A stretch of DNA of 64,000 nucleotides, taken from the NCBI GenBank assembly GCA_029747585.1, contig JAPEVF010000078.1:56031-120030 (forward strand), in the 5' to 3' direction. Position numbers and translations under genes: made by a program. Origin of the DNA: Pleurotus djamor (lineage: Eukaryota; Basidiomycota; Agaricomycetes; Agaricales; Pleurotaceae). The notes beneath the pieces are model-generated. The model ran no database searches. It was not told the origin of the DNA and saw only the letters and a list, made by a program, of their open reading frames with translations. Shown piece by piece: positions 47,231 through 59,855 of this stretch; position 1 is the stretch's first letter, and every line of letters starts with the position of its first letter.

Positions 47231-47789
47231 CGATGAAATGGCATGTAAGCGAGTCGGATAGGTTAGAGCGGCTTAAGGTCGTGAAGGAACGTCAAATAAT
47301 GAGTGGTCACCCAAATGCGCCAGGCAAAAGGGCGAAGAGGTGCGTACTGGGGAAGAAGGGTGATGATGCAAGTCAAAAGGCAAATCAGGCAGATGAAACG
47401 AGACGCAAGGGTCTTGATGCTGAGACGCGCCGAGGGAAGGTCGCAACGCGCAGGGTTATATTTCCCCAGGGACCGAGGGGTTTCAGGCGTTCGTGATATT
47501 TGCTGATGGCAGAGAAGGGGATGGTGGTGGTTTGAGGTCAAGAAGGACCTGGGATTGTTGGCGCTGAGCCTGTAAAGATGCTTGAGATCTTTGCGGGTGC
47601 CGACATGCTGGGCTTCGATTTCAGAAGGAGTTATGGCACTATCAGTGACCTGCTGTGACCGCCGCATCACGTGTTTTATAAGTTCAGAATGAATGAATGA
47701 ACTTACTGAGTTACTCCTTCATTCATAATTTGATGATGGTCATGTTCCTCCTCTGACATATCGCTGATCTTGCCAGTATCTAGTAACCA
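47231..47789. promoter_or_regulatory. Divergent promoter region
   Basis: 559 nt between the starts of the membrane-protein gene and the AAA-like gene. An open minus-strand frame (47263-47670) contains a hydrophobic stretch but has no usable start or splice donor, so I treat it as non-coding. Confidence 0.35.
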
Positions 47790-50668
47790 ATGGAGGACGC
47801 GCCGCTCGAGCCACCGCCAGAGATTCCTTCTCCAGGAACACCAACTTTCCTGTCGACGCTGCTATCTCACATCCATTTTTCCGCAACAAATACCCTCCAG
47901 TGCTCTTCATTTCCCGTTGACCCGGCTGTTCTACAGTCCATTCTTCTCTGCATCGTTGCCAACAAACATCTGATCCTTCGCACCGCGGAGGAAGATATTC
48001 CCAGTGTCGTCAAACTCGCTACCCTGGTAAGTCTACATCTTCTCAGAACCTTGGCTGAGTTATTCTTCGTGGAATCCTAGTCTCGTCGTGGCCTCTTTCT
48101 CCCAGAGACGCGTGCACTGGCCATCTCTGAGCTTCTCGGTACCTTTTTTTTNATTTCCGCGACATGTCGCATCGCATCTGTTATTGATGGCCTGTCCATT
48201 TGTGCATTTGCAAAAATGGACGTAGGCCATTTCACAATTGATTGTACACCCTGTTAGGGACTGTGCATAGGGTCTTGATGGGTGTGGATTGATTCCCATT
48301 AATCCTCTCTTTCTGCGCATCGGGTCTGACATTGGTTGGCTCGCCCAGATCATGCATCAATAGGAATACAACCCGCATGGGAATCGACTACACCTGACCT
48401 TGCTTCTCCATCCAGTGGATTTGTAACAGCGGCACTCGCAGTGTTCTTCGCACCGAGGCAAGCTTCCTCGGTCCGGTGAACGTCACTCTGAAACATAGCC
48501 GTCGTGGGTTACTTCCTCGCTCATGCACGTGGTGCCGGGCAAGTGCTCACACGACTTGCACTCTCAGTCTGTAGCCGACACCCACCATAGTGTTTGGGAG
48601 TGGTCTGCGTTCACTTGCGATGTGTCTCACCGCCATGAGGTCGTCTCTTCGAATGTCCGCCATTGCTGCAGACGCTGTCAGAATTTCAGCTGATGGAGGT
48701 CGCTAGTCGTGTCGGTTTGATACCATTGAGCTCCTTTTGATACAGTCAGTCGTTTGCTCAATGTGCCGCTTCTCCATTCAGATCTATTTTCTTCTTCATT
48801 TCCTACTACTTCGGAGTCGATGACTAAACATCTTTTCAACCTAACATCCAGACTGTGAATTCTGTGTTTGCTTACCACCCGGTCCATCGACTAAGGATCC
48901 GACCAAAGGCGTTGTCAGAATCGGCGTCATTACCAACAACCAACCCCGACGCGTTCCTCCGTTCCGTATTCTTACCGTCGACGCGTCGTAACAATGAACC
49001 TCTCCGCCGCGTTGAATCCACCCTCCACTCACCCCTGCGCCACTCACGCTCGGGCTCGGGATACACCTCACCAGACGAAGCCAGCCTAAGCACCGTTCAA
49101 GCAGAGAAGAATTCCCGACATCATCGGCACCGTTCCCGATCGAGTTCAAACCACACTGCCTCCATGCAGTTTATGCGATCTTCCTACTCAAGTGACCTGG
49201 TCATGAATAATGCTGATGGCGGCGTTCAAGGACGTGAGATCCCAGGTCCGGCTTCTCCATCGTCACTACGGCAAATTAGTTTCGTATCGACTTCCACTGG
49301 ACACAAGTTTCCATCTACGCCACTGTCTCCTCCTCATGTCCACGCTGAATTGCCACCCCATCGTGTAGAGAGCGCGCATCCACCTGAGAACCCCACCGTA
49401 CCTCACGCCATCGTGGTGTCCGGCTTGGAGCATGCCAGTCGGTTGTCCCAGTGGGCTTTAGTGCGAGTTCTTTCGGAGAACCGACTTGTTTTAGATGGTG
49501 GCGAGGACAGTGATCAGGACGATGCTCCCAATGGACCAGATGGAGTTTGGAACTTGCCTGATAACTTTATCCTGGTGTATGTCTGCGCCATTGATCCCCA
49601 TGAACGACCGGGGATACACCATAGCCTAGTAAGCTTTTGGATTGATGTTACTAAGTACTCACACTTACAGTTCGTTGCTAGCTCGACAAATTCGCGATGA
49701 GCACAACCGTTACGCTTCAGCCTGCTACCCGAAATACTGTGAAGGCGTACCGCACACATAGTGGTTCATGCAGCACGCACTGCCAATCGTTTCGGTCGTC
49801 TCCCTCGCTTACGGCAATGCCGCTACCAATTATATCTCCCCGTCCAATGTATCCTGGCGCCCATTCTCCTCCCAACATCCGCAACCCCTCTCCCTCCCTA
49901 ATCCGACCTCCCCTAACCCCTCTCATCCCCAGACCCTCTTCGACACCATTCATGATGGACGCCGACCCTCCTCCAGGGTTGCTCCCCCCTACGATTCTTC
50001 CCATGCTTCGGACCATGTTTGCATCGAAGAGCCAGCTCCAAATCTCACCGCATCTTTTACTCTACGCCGCTGACCTGTTCTCGGCTGTGCGTCACCATCC
50101 ACAACTTGAAGGGACATTGCTTACTACGCGGTCACACACGGATGCCCTTGATCTGTCGCGAGCAGCTAGGCTACTTGGCATCGATTTGACGGGAATGGAA
50201 ATGATTAAGCTCAAGTTGGAGGAGAATGCTGTGGGGTGTCATGGTGGTGGCATGCGACATCGTTCGGAGAGTGAGACGGTGGATGGGACGAGTAATATCG
50301 AGTATGGGGAAAGGATGAGTGATGTGTATAGTGGGATCAGTAGCGGGATGGGGCTACTCTCACCGTTTGGAGATGTGGACTCACGACGATCGTATGAAGT
50401 GCGTTCTCCCTCTTTTCTCACAGAGTCGGCTGTCAGCGCACGCGAAGGGGATGATGAGGGCGAGTCGGATGTGTTGGATGTTTCAGAGGCTGATATCGCA
50501 AGGATCGTACCACGCGTGGTTTCTCATCGAGTTCGCGTCCGAGACGGACCACAAGATGAAGTTCTGGCGAGTTTGGTCTTCGGGGCCGTACCTCCAACGA
50601 TACCGCCAGAAGCCTGGACACGAAGTTCGGTGAAGGATATCATAATCAGCATTTTGGCGGAAGTCTGA
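47790..50668 (+). CDS. Mg-chelatase/MoxR-like AAA family protein, uncharacterised
   Basis: Exons 47790-48026, 48852-49628 and 49682-50668, 666 residues. Residues 1-80 (FLSTLLSHIHFSATNTL, SILLCIVANKHLILRT) resemble the N-terminal part of the Mg-chelatase I/MoxR AAA core, where such proteins load rings onto substrates. Later blocks are HAIVVSGLEHASRLSQWALVRVL (like the Walker B/sensor region), LPDNFILVYVCAIDPHERP, LLDKFAMS, and SPHLLLYAADLFSAVRHHP with SHTDALDLSRAARLLG, which match the helical lid. No intact Walker A GxxGxGK is visible, so ATP binding is doubtful. The first intron (48027-48851) is 825 nt, far above the local norm. The AAA assignment is by pattern only. Confidence 0.65.
48187..48230. 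repeat. Near-perfect inverted repeat (hairpin) inside the long intron
   Basis: Arm ATGGCCTGTCCATTT and arm AAATGGACGTAGGCCAT pair over 15 bp, with a 2-nt bulge and a 12-nt loop. It sits shortly after a T8 tract that ends in an assembly N (48152). It could be a transposon-derived fragment or a structured RNA element. Confidence 0.5.
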
Positions 50669-50721
50669 TTCTTCATATCTCGAAATTATAATATGTTGTA
50701 GGGTATACCAATATAATCTAC

Positions 50722-53700
50722 CTAAGATGGACCTTGCGTATCCCTCCGTCTACCAAAGCTGACGAACCTACCAAAGCCAGAAAAGACTTCGCGTTTCGTA
50801 GCGGCCGTGTCCACTCCATTCGACCCAGTCGGGGGACCACTCATCGGCGGTGAAACCAACCCAGCCAACAATCCCTCCGAGCCGATGTTTGCAGCGTTCA
50901 TCGCTGCGCCGACTACCTGAGGGAACGACACCCGAGCAGACAGACCAGGGCTAGTCGGGTCGACCATTAATTGCCCTTGATTAGAAACTGGAGGATCCAT
51001 GTCTAAGCTGGACAAGAACGATGTGCGCTCGAGTTCATCCTGGGTACTAGTCACCGTGACGAATGAGTCCAGCAGGTCGTTTTGTTCTGATTTGGGAGTG
51101 CCTTTCAGATCGAGGATCTAGGATTGGTACGGTCAGTACAATTTACCGCCTGTGTGCGCTTCAGAGTAAGATCGAAACCTTTTGGAAATTAGAAAACGAC
51201 GCGTCTCCAATGAGTAGAGTATAGTTCAGGATAAACCCTTCTGGCGGATCCTAGACGATGGGAAGAAATTAACATCCAATGACAACCGGCGACTTCAAGC
51301 TTGAATGGAATTACCACAGGTGTAACGATGACTTTTAGAAGAGCCTCCAACTGAGTAGTATTCTTAGTGAGCGTTTTCGTATAGCTAGATCATGATGTGA
51401 GGGTGTTCTGATGATACAATGGCTATCCGCCCACCTTGATGTAATTACATCGTCACCAGGCAACTTCAGTAAGAAAGCTTTGATGATTTGGAGGTCGATC
51501 AGAAGCTAGGTCGAAGTATCAGTATGTCTGATGTTGTGATTGCGTCTATTGTTTATTTGGACTCGCACCTGCTCTGCGCCTGTCTCGCCTAGGGGCCTGC
51601 TCTTCACCAACGCGTTGGTCAACTTGGCCAGAATCAAACTACAAAATCATCAGCTCGGTACAATGGCTTATAGACGCGCGATTAATTACCTGCACGTTTT
51701 GTCGAATAGATTGCGCAAGTACTTCTTCTGCTCGATGTGTGCCTTGACGACACCAACACACCGCTCCACCGAGTTTATCAATTCGTTGGCATACGCCGAT
51801 GATCCACTGACTTGGTTTATAGAAGGCCAAGACGTTCTGACAAGAGTTGAGAACGACGGTTCACAGGCCGCCTCCACTTCCCGCAACTGAGTAGCAATAG
51901 ATGAAGAGATGACACTGGGGATGTCGGCGATTAGTGATGGGTGACTGGTGACTAGCGAACAGAGGAAGGGACCTACCCGAGGAACAGGTCCATCTCGGCT
52001 TGGAGAGTAACTTTCTCCTTGAACTCGTCATTGACTTGTTCTCGGATTCTTTCTTCTAGCTTAACGGTTAGAGAAACAAAGAGTCAGCCGTGCACAGGTT
52101 AAGGACGTGGAAACTTGGATCTACTTACCTCTGACGCCGTATTGTAACAGTAATCTGCCGTGTTGATCAGGAGGCACGTATGTCTCAGCTCAACGGGATC
52201 AAAGCGCGTGTCCATGGATCGACGAGTTTGAACGGTAAGTCTACGATTTTGGTCAGCCTCGAACGAAGGGCACAATGGAGGGTACGCACTTCTTAGGTCC
52301 ACTAGTCAGGACGTCCTCTAATCTCAGTTTCGTGAGCCTAAGAGATGCGTGAGGATAACTTGGAACCTACTCACCGGCATAAACCTTCAACCACTTTTTG
52401 TGAACGTTGCATAAGTCGAAAAGCGGTTGACCAGTAGACAACTTGGCACACTGTTCCAAGCTTTGTCGATAGAAGTAGAACAATTCCGTAGACGATGGGA
52501 GGACGTTCGACTCTTCCTCTGGTTCTTCCGAAGCCTCCAGTGACGGCCGTGGTTGGGCTTTCTTATTCTTACTGTGTCGATGAGGAGCTAACATATCGGC
52601 TATTGCCCTAGAGCGAGATACTTAGCCGTTGACTGACGAAACCGCAGCGGTTCGACTCACTTTTCCTGAGCATCTACAAAGATACTCATATGGGATTCAA
52701 ACGCTGCAGAAATGGGTTTTGGCGAGCGTGCAGACGAGGGAGATGCAGCCGAAATCAATTCTTTAAACTAGTAGGCATTGGTTAGGTGAGTCCCAATCAG
52801 CTATCACTGCACGTACCGGGGTTCCCCACTTCTTCGACATGGCAGCTTCAAATTCAGTCGTTGTCTGGAGGTACTCCAGCAGCGAGGTTACAGTCAACGA
52901 AGAATGAACTTGGGATAAAAGCGACGTCAAGTCATCTCTAAAGGATATGTTACTCCTACGATACCAGTGCCTAGTAGTCACAGAGGAGACCAACCTAGTA
53001 ACTTCGGCGAATTTGGCCAATAGATGCCATCCCACTTTCCATTCGGGAGGGAATACTCTTCCTTGTTCAACTTCGTGTGTTTGCAAAAGACGTCTGAACC
53101 AGGCGAAACGGCGTGAGATGTTGTCCAGTTGACCGGCTTCATCGGTAGCTCGAAATATACGACGGTATTCCTTGAGTTCCAGCACGACGTATCGGTCGAT
53201 AACATGCAGACGGACGTCATCTCCAAGAACGTCGATGACTAGACACGCGTCCGCGATGACACTTCCTTTGATGGGCTTCGAGGGATCTTGCATGTAACTA
53301 CAACCAACATCAGCTTTCGAAAAGAGGACTTGACTCAGTGAGGGCTTACAAAGTGTCGAAGTCATCATCAATCATGGACCTAAGCTCGCCTTGGATCTCT
53401 TGGATACGTTTTAATATTTGGGCGATTCGATGAATGGATGAGAACGGCTTGAAGGAGACGGATATTTGTTTCACGGCCTACTCATACATTGATCTTAGAA
53501 GACATTTGATAGACACAAAGACGGACGTACAGATAACGTTTGCGCTATTTCGTCATACTTCTTCTCCTTGACTAAGACCTCCAACTGAGTCAATGCATTG
53601 ACTAGAACGAAAGAGTAAGCAGACCCGTCGGATACGACACACAAACAATACATACCAAGCATTTGCAGGCGCTTCAGTGTCGTCATACTAGTGATTAAAT

Positions 53701-54207
53701 TCTTCTTCGCCAGGTCGAGAACTTGGATATCTTTCGTGACATTGCGGACTACGGCTTCGGATTCAGTGGCCTTCTCACGTATTCGCGTCATTTGCCCGAG
53801 TAGATCCTGAGCAGCTCTGAGTGACTCGGACACGGAGTTGTGGAGAGGTCATACCGAGATCATCTCCTGAATTAAAGCCATTCGACTTGGATCCTGGTCG
53901 GTCTTGAGTTCAGCTTTCAGTGAGTCTATTTCTTCTTGTAGTTGCTTCTGCTGATCCCCCAAGCGACGCTGGATAGCTTCGACCTGCGATAATGACGATT
54001 CTGTTCGACGTCGTCTCATAGACCTTACCGAAACGACAAATGACACGCACCATCCGGAAAGTACGCGTTCAACGCCGCTATGGGCGTGAAGGCATCCGAA
54101 AGCTCACCAAACGCATTGTCCCCGTCCTGTTCATCTGGTTGTATGTCGAGAATACGGTTAATGGAGAGAATAACGTCTGCGGGGAGGTTGCCATGAGGAG
54201 GCGTCAT
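50722..54207 (-). CDS. VPS53: VPS53, GARP/EARP tethering complex subunit
   Basis: Eighteen exons: 54207-54051, 54000-53855, 53806-53656, 53601-53531, 53477-53350, 53297-52995, 52937-52817, 52767-52661, 52607-52375, 52317-52290, 52240-52129, 52059-51977, 51914-51690, 51638-51569, 51505-51435, 51384-51315, 51250-51179 and 51117-50722; 847 residues. It helps tether endosome-derived vesicles at the trans-Golgi. The N-terminal coiled coil holds the family block TRIREKATESEAVVRNVTKD followed by IQVLDLAKKNLITSMTTLKR. Other blocks are FYRQSLEQCAKLSTG, LINTADYCYNTA, ISSSIATQLREVEAAC and IEQKKYLRNLFDK. The C-terminal 130 residues are a low-complexity Ser/Gly tail. All introns are 45-70 nt and all phases close. 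Divergent from the Yippee gene. Confidence 0.92.
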
Positions 54208-54435
54208 TCAGATGGAACTTGGAAGTGGTCGCTCTCAACCCGCGGGATCTAATTTTCCAGCCGGGTCGTGGAGGTTATATACCAAATTGGGAAACTCGGC
54301 GCCGAAACTCCAAGTTGGCCAGAAACAGCAAGCGCAGATGTTTTGCTTTGCTGAACTCGCCACCGCCGCAACAATCGGTTGCACGACACGAAATAATCAC
54401 TCTTCTCAAGCCACCACACTCGCATCAAACTTGCC
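54208..54435. promoter_or_regulatory. Shared promoter region, VPS53 and Yippee gene
   Basis: 228 nt between divergent start codons; no TATA box, consistent with housekeeping expression of both. Confidence 0.4.
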
Positions 54436-55080
54436 ATGGTGTCGTCGTCCGATAACAGACCACAAGTTCTGCATGTCTTTCAGGACCACCCCAAGTTTTC
54501 ATGCTCTAAATGTGCTGCAGTGATCGTCCGCAACTCTCTCCTCGATTTCGGGTAAAATGACACCTCTAACTGATAAGGAGATTTTCAGGCGCTTCAGGAT
54601 GAGCTGATCAGCAAGGCGTTCTCTGGCAGAGACGGTCGAGGCTAGCAAGTGTTGATTGATTTCATGAGCCCCGCCTCATGTCTTGCTTAACGCCGACTTA
54701 CAGTCTGATGCATTCGGCCGTCAATGTGAAGCTGGGCCGTAAGGAGGACCGGCAGCTCTTGTGAGTAACTCGACCTCATGGCAGTTGGTCATCCCGACCG
54801 CGACCCGTGCCTCACCTCGCGCATCATCATTGTTCGGAATAGAACTGGAGTCCACACCGTCGCAGACGTTTTCTGCCTAGGATGCGAGGACAGAATTGGA
54901 TGGTTCTATCACAAGGCATCAGACTACTCGCAGAAGTACAAGGAAGGTCGGTACTTGGTCGTCATTCTAGCGACATCATTCGAAGACAACTCATGCGGCT
55001 TGGGACCGTAAGGAAAGTACCTCCTCGAACGAGAGAAGCTTATCAAGGAGAATGCGTGGTCGTTGGACGAAGCGCCGTGA
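54436..55080 (+). CDS. Yippee-like zinc-binding protein
   Basis: Exons 54436-54519, 54589-54644, 54704-54760, 54843-54946 and 55013-55080, 122 residues, the usual size. The conserved Yippee fold is recovered only after splicing: CSKCAAALQDELISKAF, GRGYLMHSAVNV, TGVHTVADVFCLGC and WFYHKASDYSQKYKEGKYLL. The two CxxC pairs (CSKC and CLGC) bind one zinc, as in cereblon/Mis18-type folds. Intron 2 (54645-54703) begins GCAAGT instead of GT; no GT donor nearby keeps the frame. Yippee proteins act in cell growth and, in fungi, some aid pathogenic development; the exact role here is unknown. Confidence 0.85.
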
Positions 55081-55912
55081 ATTCAGTTTGGCATGACTCA
55101 TGAGGAAGTTTGACGCACGGCCGACGCTATCCGACTTGTCCCCCCGACGTCTACCTCGTCCAAGTTTTTTTTTCTTTACACCTTTCACTTTGCAGTCTTT
55201 CCATTGGAGTGGAGTCATGAAACGCGTATATATATTATTCCCCGTATATCTATGTCCTTCCCTAATACGCACACACTTGCTGGATTATGAATACATCACA
55301 TTCCATCCTAACATTTCATCCTCTCGTCATTGCGACGGGTGAAGCCCCCACATGAGCCGTTCCTCTTTGTTCAGTGAACCTGAACATCTCCAGACCTGAG
55401 CTGGTCACTCGACTCAAGTTTCTTATCGCGACATACTACATGTGTTTGCGCCCCCATACGATTCACATTGAATCTGCTGAGCAACGACGAGGCCAATGTT
55501 TTCTCCATGAAGGATCGGCCAAGGCGCAGTGCTTCCAGATTAGGCAATTGCCACATGGAAACAGCATGATCGCGCCATGTGCCAATCTTCCCCGCATTAG
55601 CGCGTTCCTTGAATTCGCGTGGTACGTTAGCGTAAACCAGAGCTTAATCGTCTTTTTGCCTCTACAGAAATCACCAGCATCGGTTTCGATAATGTCGCAA
55701 TCCGAATGCGGCCGTGTGCTCGCCGATCTGGCTGCGAGGGATGCATTTTGTCGCTATGACAGAAAGCATGCCTGCTTCCGCGAGCCAACATTCTCCGTGT
55801 CTTATAAGGAGCATGCTCTCCGACCTTAAACTTCAGAGCAGCCCGCTTGTCAGAGTCTCCAGTGGCCTTTTCTCTCCTTCGACTTCTCTTTCGAGCCACC
55901 ACGTTCTCTACC
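55081..55912. other. Intergenic region upstream of subtilase 2
   Basis: No supported gene; reading frames at 55374-55829 and on the opposite strand overlap and lack domain patterns. A TATAAG near 55803 may serve subtilase 2. Confidence 0.4.
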
Positions 55913-58900
55913 ATGAAATTCTCTTTGTCCCCGTCCTGGGTTTTGGTGGCTCTTTTCGCTGCCGCTTCACCTTCTTTCGCCGCCGTCCCTCTTTCTGCGG
56001 TCAACAAAGCTGATACTGGTCGATATGTTCCCAACGAGTACATCGTTGAGATGGCAAGCGTCTCTGCTCTGGGTGGCAAGCGTGCTTACTCGCCCCTCTC
56101 TGTGAGTATTACTCGATCGTTGCTGAATTGGGAGACTCAATGACTCTATCAGGTCCACGAAGAAGTCTACAACCACATGCGCAAGCGTGGTATTGAATTC
56201 GACGTCAAGACTGAGTATGATACTCCAAGTATCTTGGTTGGAGCTTCAATGAAGATCGAAGTGAGTGAACAAATGAGCCTCAGAATGACACACATACTTA
56301 GCACATCTTATTAGTCCCCCGAGGATGTTGCCAAAATCGTCGATATTCCTGGTGTCCAAACTGTCCGCCCCATCCTTATCGTTCCCGGACCAGCGTATGT
56401 GCATGACCCCCCTTTCGTGATCATATTCTAACGTTCCTTTCCAGCCCCGTCGAGTCTTACACTGCTACCGATCCCAATGACCCCAAGCTTCCGACTCCTA
56501 TGAGCACCCACTACATGACTGTATGTCCTTTTTGTCCTGCAATCGGGTCCTTTTGTTTATCTCTATACTAGGGTGTCGAGAAGTTGCATGCTGCAGGCAT
56601 CACTGGTGAAGGCATTAAGATCGGAATGTGAGTAAAAATACACCCTTCGCAGCAGTCCCTTCTCATACCCTCTCAGCATTGACTCTGGCATCGACTGGAA
56701 GCACCCTTCTCTCGGTGGAGGTCTCGGTGAAGGTTTCAAGGTCATCGGTGGATGGGACTTCGTTGGTGACGACTACACCGGTCGCAACACCCCCAAGCCG
56801 GATAACGACCCTATGGACTGCGGTGGTCACGGAACCCACGTCGCTGGTATCATCAGCAGTGACCCCGGTAATGACTTCGGTGTTGTTGGAAACGCCTACA
56901 AGGCCTCCATCGCTGCCTACCGTGTCTTCGGTTGCGGCGGTTCGACTACGGATGAAAGTGAGTCCTAACATCTCTTGCTTTAGCGATTCTAATAAGCATT
57001 CACAGTTATCGCTCAATCCTTGATCCGTGGTTACAACGAGGGCATGGATATCCTCACTCTATCCCTCGGTGGTGTCGATGGCTGGACTCAAGGTACTGGC
57101 TCTGTCGTTGCAAGCCGTATCGCTGAGCAAGGTCGTGTCGTCACCATTGCCGCTGGTAACGATGGCTCCGACGGTGCTTGGTACACTTCCAGCCCAGGAA
57201 ACGGCATCAGTGCCATCTCTGTCGGCTCTGTTGACAAGTGAGTTCTTGAATTCTACTTCCTACGTCGTCCCTTTACTAAATAATACAACAGCACTGTCAT
57301 GTCTGTCCAGAACTTGAACGTCAAGGGCGTCGAGCACGCACCTATCGTGAGTGGCTATTGGACAATGTTTGACCGTTGCACCTCTAACTCACCCAACAGA
57401 GCTACATCCAAGCCCTTCCTCTCAAGACCACCGGTGAATTCCCCCTTTATGTTACCAACAAGGACACCACGGTCAAGGATGATGCTTGTGCCGCCCTCCC
57501 TGCTGATACCCCTGACCTCACCAACCACGTCGTCCTCATCCACCGTGGTACTTGCACTTTCGTGAGTTGGCATCTGAAGTGGGAAAGAGCCTCACTGACC
57601 TCTTCCCATTAGCAAAGCAAGGTCGACAACGTCGCCAAGTTCGGTGCTAAGCTCTTTGTCATCTACAAGTCAGTCGCTCGCTTCGCTTGTTTACGGCTTG
57701 TATCTCATCTTCAATTTGTATAGCTCCGATGATGGTCAACTCACTGGTGTCTCTGTCGACGGCTACGAGGCTGTCATGATCTCCGCTGAGGCTGGTAAAT
57801 TCGTACGTCCCTTCCCGCCTTTGCCTTCAAGACATCTTTCTCATCATGCACACATAGCTTGTTGAACAATTCGCTGCTGGTGCCGAGATCAAGCTTGAGT
57901 TCCCTGTCAACGGCTCCGCCTCCACCATCGAAGCCCCTAACGGTGGTCTTACCTCTTCGTTCTCTTCCTACGGTCCCACCTACGACATGTTCATGAAGCC
58001 CGCCGTCGCTGCCCCTGGAGGCAACATCCTTTCCACCGTCCCCACCGCTCAAGGCAGCTGGGGTGTCAAGTCCGGAACTTCCATGGCTACTCCCTTCGCC
58101 GCCGGTGCCGCCGCTCTCGTCCTCCAAGCCAAGGGTCGTAGCAAGGACCTCTCCCGTTCGATGAGAGACCTCTTCCAATCCACCGCCATCCCCGTCGCTG
58201 TTTCCAAGGAGGAAGGTAGCCGCCTCAACACTGTCTCTCAACAAGGTGCTGGTCTCATCCAGGTCGATCGTGCCGTCAACTACAAGACACTCGTTACTCC
58301 CACCCAACTTCTCCTCAATGACACCGCCAACTTGGATTCTTAGTACGCACCTTCCACTTCGGACTTACTCACTTATATTTACAAAATCTCTTACAGCCAC
58401 ACGATCACTATTCGCAACACTGGCTCTTCCGCTGCTACTTACCAACTCACCCACGTTGCTGCTGGTACCGCCCAATCCATCCAAGCTGTACGTTGTCTTC
58501 TTTCCATTCAACCACTCGATCAAACTAATCTTGCAATACTTAGGGTCTCCCTTTCGCTGCTGAAGGCCCCGTCGAGCTTGTTGATGCCCCAGCCCGTGTC
58601 ACCATCATTCCTTCTTCCGTCACTGTCTCTCCCGGTTCTTACCGCCGTGTTATCGTCCGCATTGCCCCTCCTCGTGGCGTCGATGAGTCCCGCCTCCCCG
58701 TCTACTCCGGCTTCATCAAGGTTGCCAGCAAGGATGAGACTCTCCAAGTTACCTACCTCGGCGCTGCTGGCTCCCTCAAGGAGAAGGCTATCCTCGATAA
58801 CACCGAGCACTACTTCGGCCCTGGCGCCCAACTTCCTCTCGTTTTGCACCCTCTTGGTTTCCCCCAGGCTAACGCCACTACCTATACCATGGAAGGTTTC

Positions 58901-59400
58901 GATACCCCTTCGCTTGTCTACCGGTACGCTTTGATCTCCTTTTTCTGCCTTCACTTTCACTCACTCTGATATCACAGTGTCACCTTCGGTTCCCCTTCAT
59001 TGAAGATTGATCTCGTCCACAAGGACGCTGACATCAAGCCCACTCTCAACAAGCGTGGCTGGCTCTCTTGGTTGTGGAACTTCGGCAACGATGTTGCTAA
59101 GCTCCCCATCGTCGGTACCCTCCAAGAGTTGGACTACATCCCTCGCAACTCTGCCGCACCTGTGAGTACCCTTAGCAACGAGTCCGTTAATAGGAATCGC
59201 TCTGACCCTCTCTTTAGGACCAAGAGAACAATGGCTTCAACGTTTTCGTCTTCGACGGTCACTTCGCCAACAAGACCCGTGTTGACAATGGCGAATACCG
59301 CATCCTTCTCCGTGCTCTCAAGGTTACTGGTAACCCCAAGAAGCAAGCCGACTACGAGAGCTGGCTCAGCCCAGTCGTCGGTGTCAATTTCTCTTCTTAA
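55913..59400 (+). CDS. Secreted subtilisin-like serine protease 2 (S8A, PA domain)
   Basis: Sixteen exons (55913-56101, 56153-56260, 56315-56394, 56445-56520, 56572-56627, 56677-56957, 57006-57237, 57292-57346, 57400-57561, 57613-57668, 57724-57802, 57858-58342, 58397-58487, 58544-58923, 58978-59161, 59218-59400); 898 residues. Signal peptide (cleavage after SFA), I9 propeptide (NEYIVEM to DIPGVQTVRP), catalytic Asp (IIDSGID), His (GGHGTHVAG), Asn (AAGNDG) and Ser (GTSMATPF). A protease-associated insert (HVVLIHRGTCTF) and fibronectin-like C-terminal domains follow. Asp and His share one 281-nt exon, unlike in the paralogue at 32278. Codon use is strongly biased to C-ending codons, suggesting high expression. 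Expected to be exported and self-processed. Confidence 0.92.
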
Positions 59401-59855
59401 ATCTCTCGCTGTATCCATCTGTCCGTGTATCTTTATCTGGTATTTCGATTTCGTTCGTTCGAACACTTGCATACGCACATATACACACAACTCACGTACA
59501 CACATACATAACCACTCTGCCGTTTTGTAGGGATCATCATTCGTTTTCATTTCGTTTTTCCTGGTAGCTTGCATCTCCCATGGACTGTATCAGTTTACTC
59601 GCTCTTTTCTGCTGTATTGGCTATCGTTGGCAAAAGTATACCAAGTCTATTTGATTATTCCATCTTCTCCTGCGTGATGAGTGTTCGATTCTTCTCCAAC
59701 CATTGTTGTCACTCGGGAGCCTCCATGTTTGTTGATCGGACCAATTGGTGTCATTTACATCCTTGAGTTTTACAGACTACCGGTGTAAAGGGGAAATGAC
59801 TGCCGACCTGGGACTAAATAATCGTTCAAGAGATGAATCCAATTTAATGGGAACT
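59401..59855. other. Convergent 3' region, subtilase 2 and RPR2
   Basis: 455 nt, no gene. Contains a run of CACACAT/ACATACA dinucleotide-like sequence around 59465-59512. Confidence 0.4.

Noticed and set aside
47263..47670. Upstream signal-peptide exon for the membrane protein at 43409
   Set aside because: Contains a hydrophobic stretch but no methionine near it and no GT donor that joins the downstream exon in frame.
48081..48140. An additional exon inside the long intron of the AAA-like gene
   Set aside because: It is open in frame with exon 1 but joining it to the next exon at 48852 breaks the frame, while direct joining of exon 1 to 48852 gives a continuous protein.
55374..55829. Possible 151-codon gene between Yippee and subtilase 2
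   Set aside because: Overlaps long frames on the opposite strand and shows no protein-like pattern.
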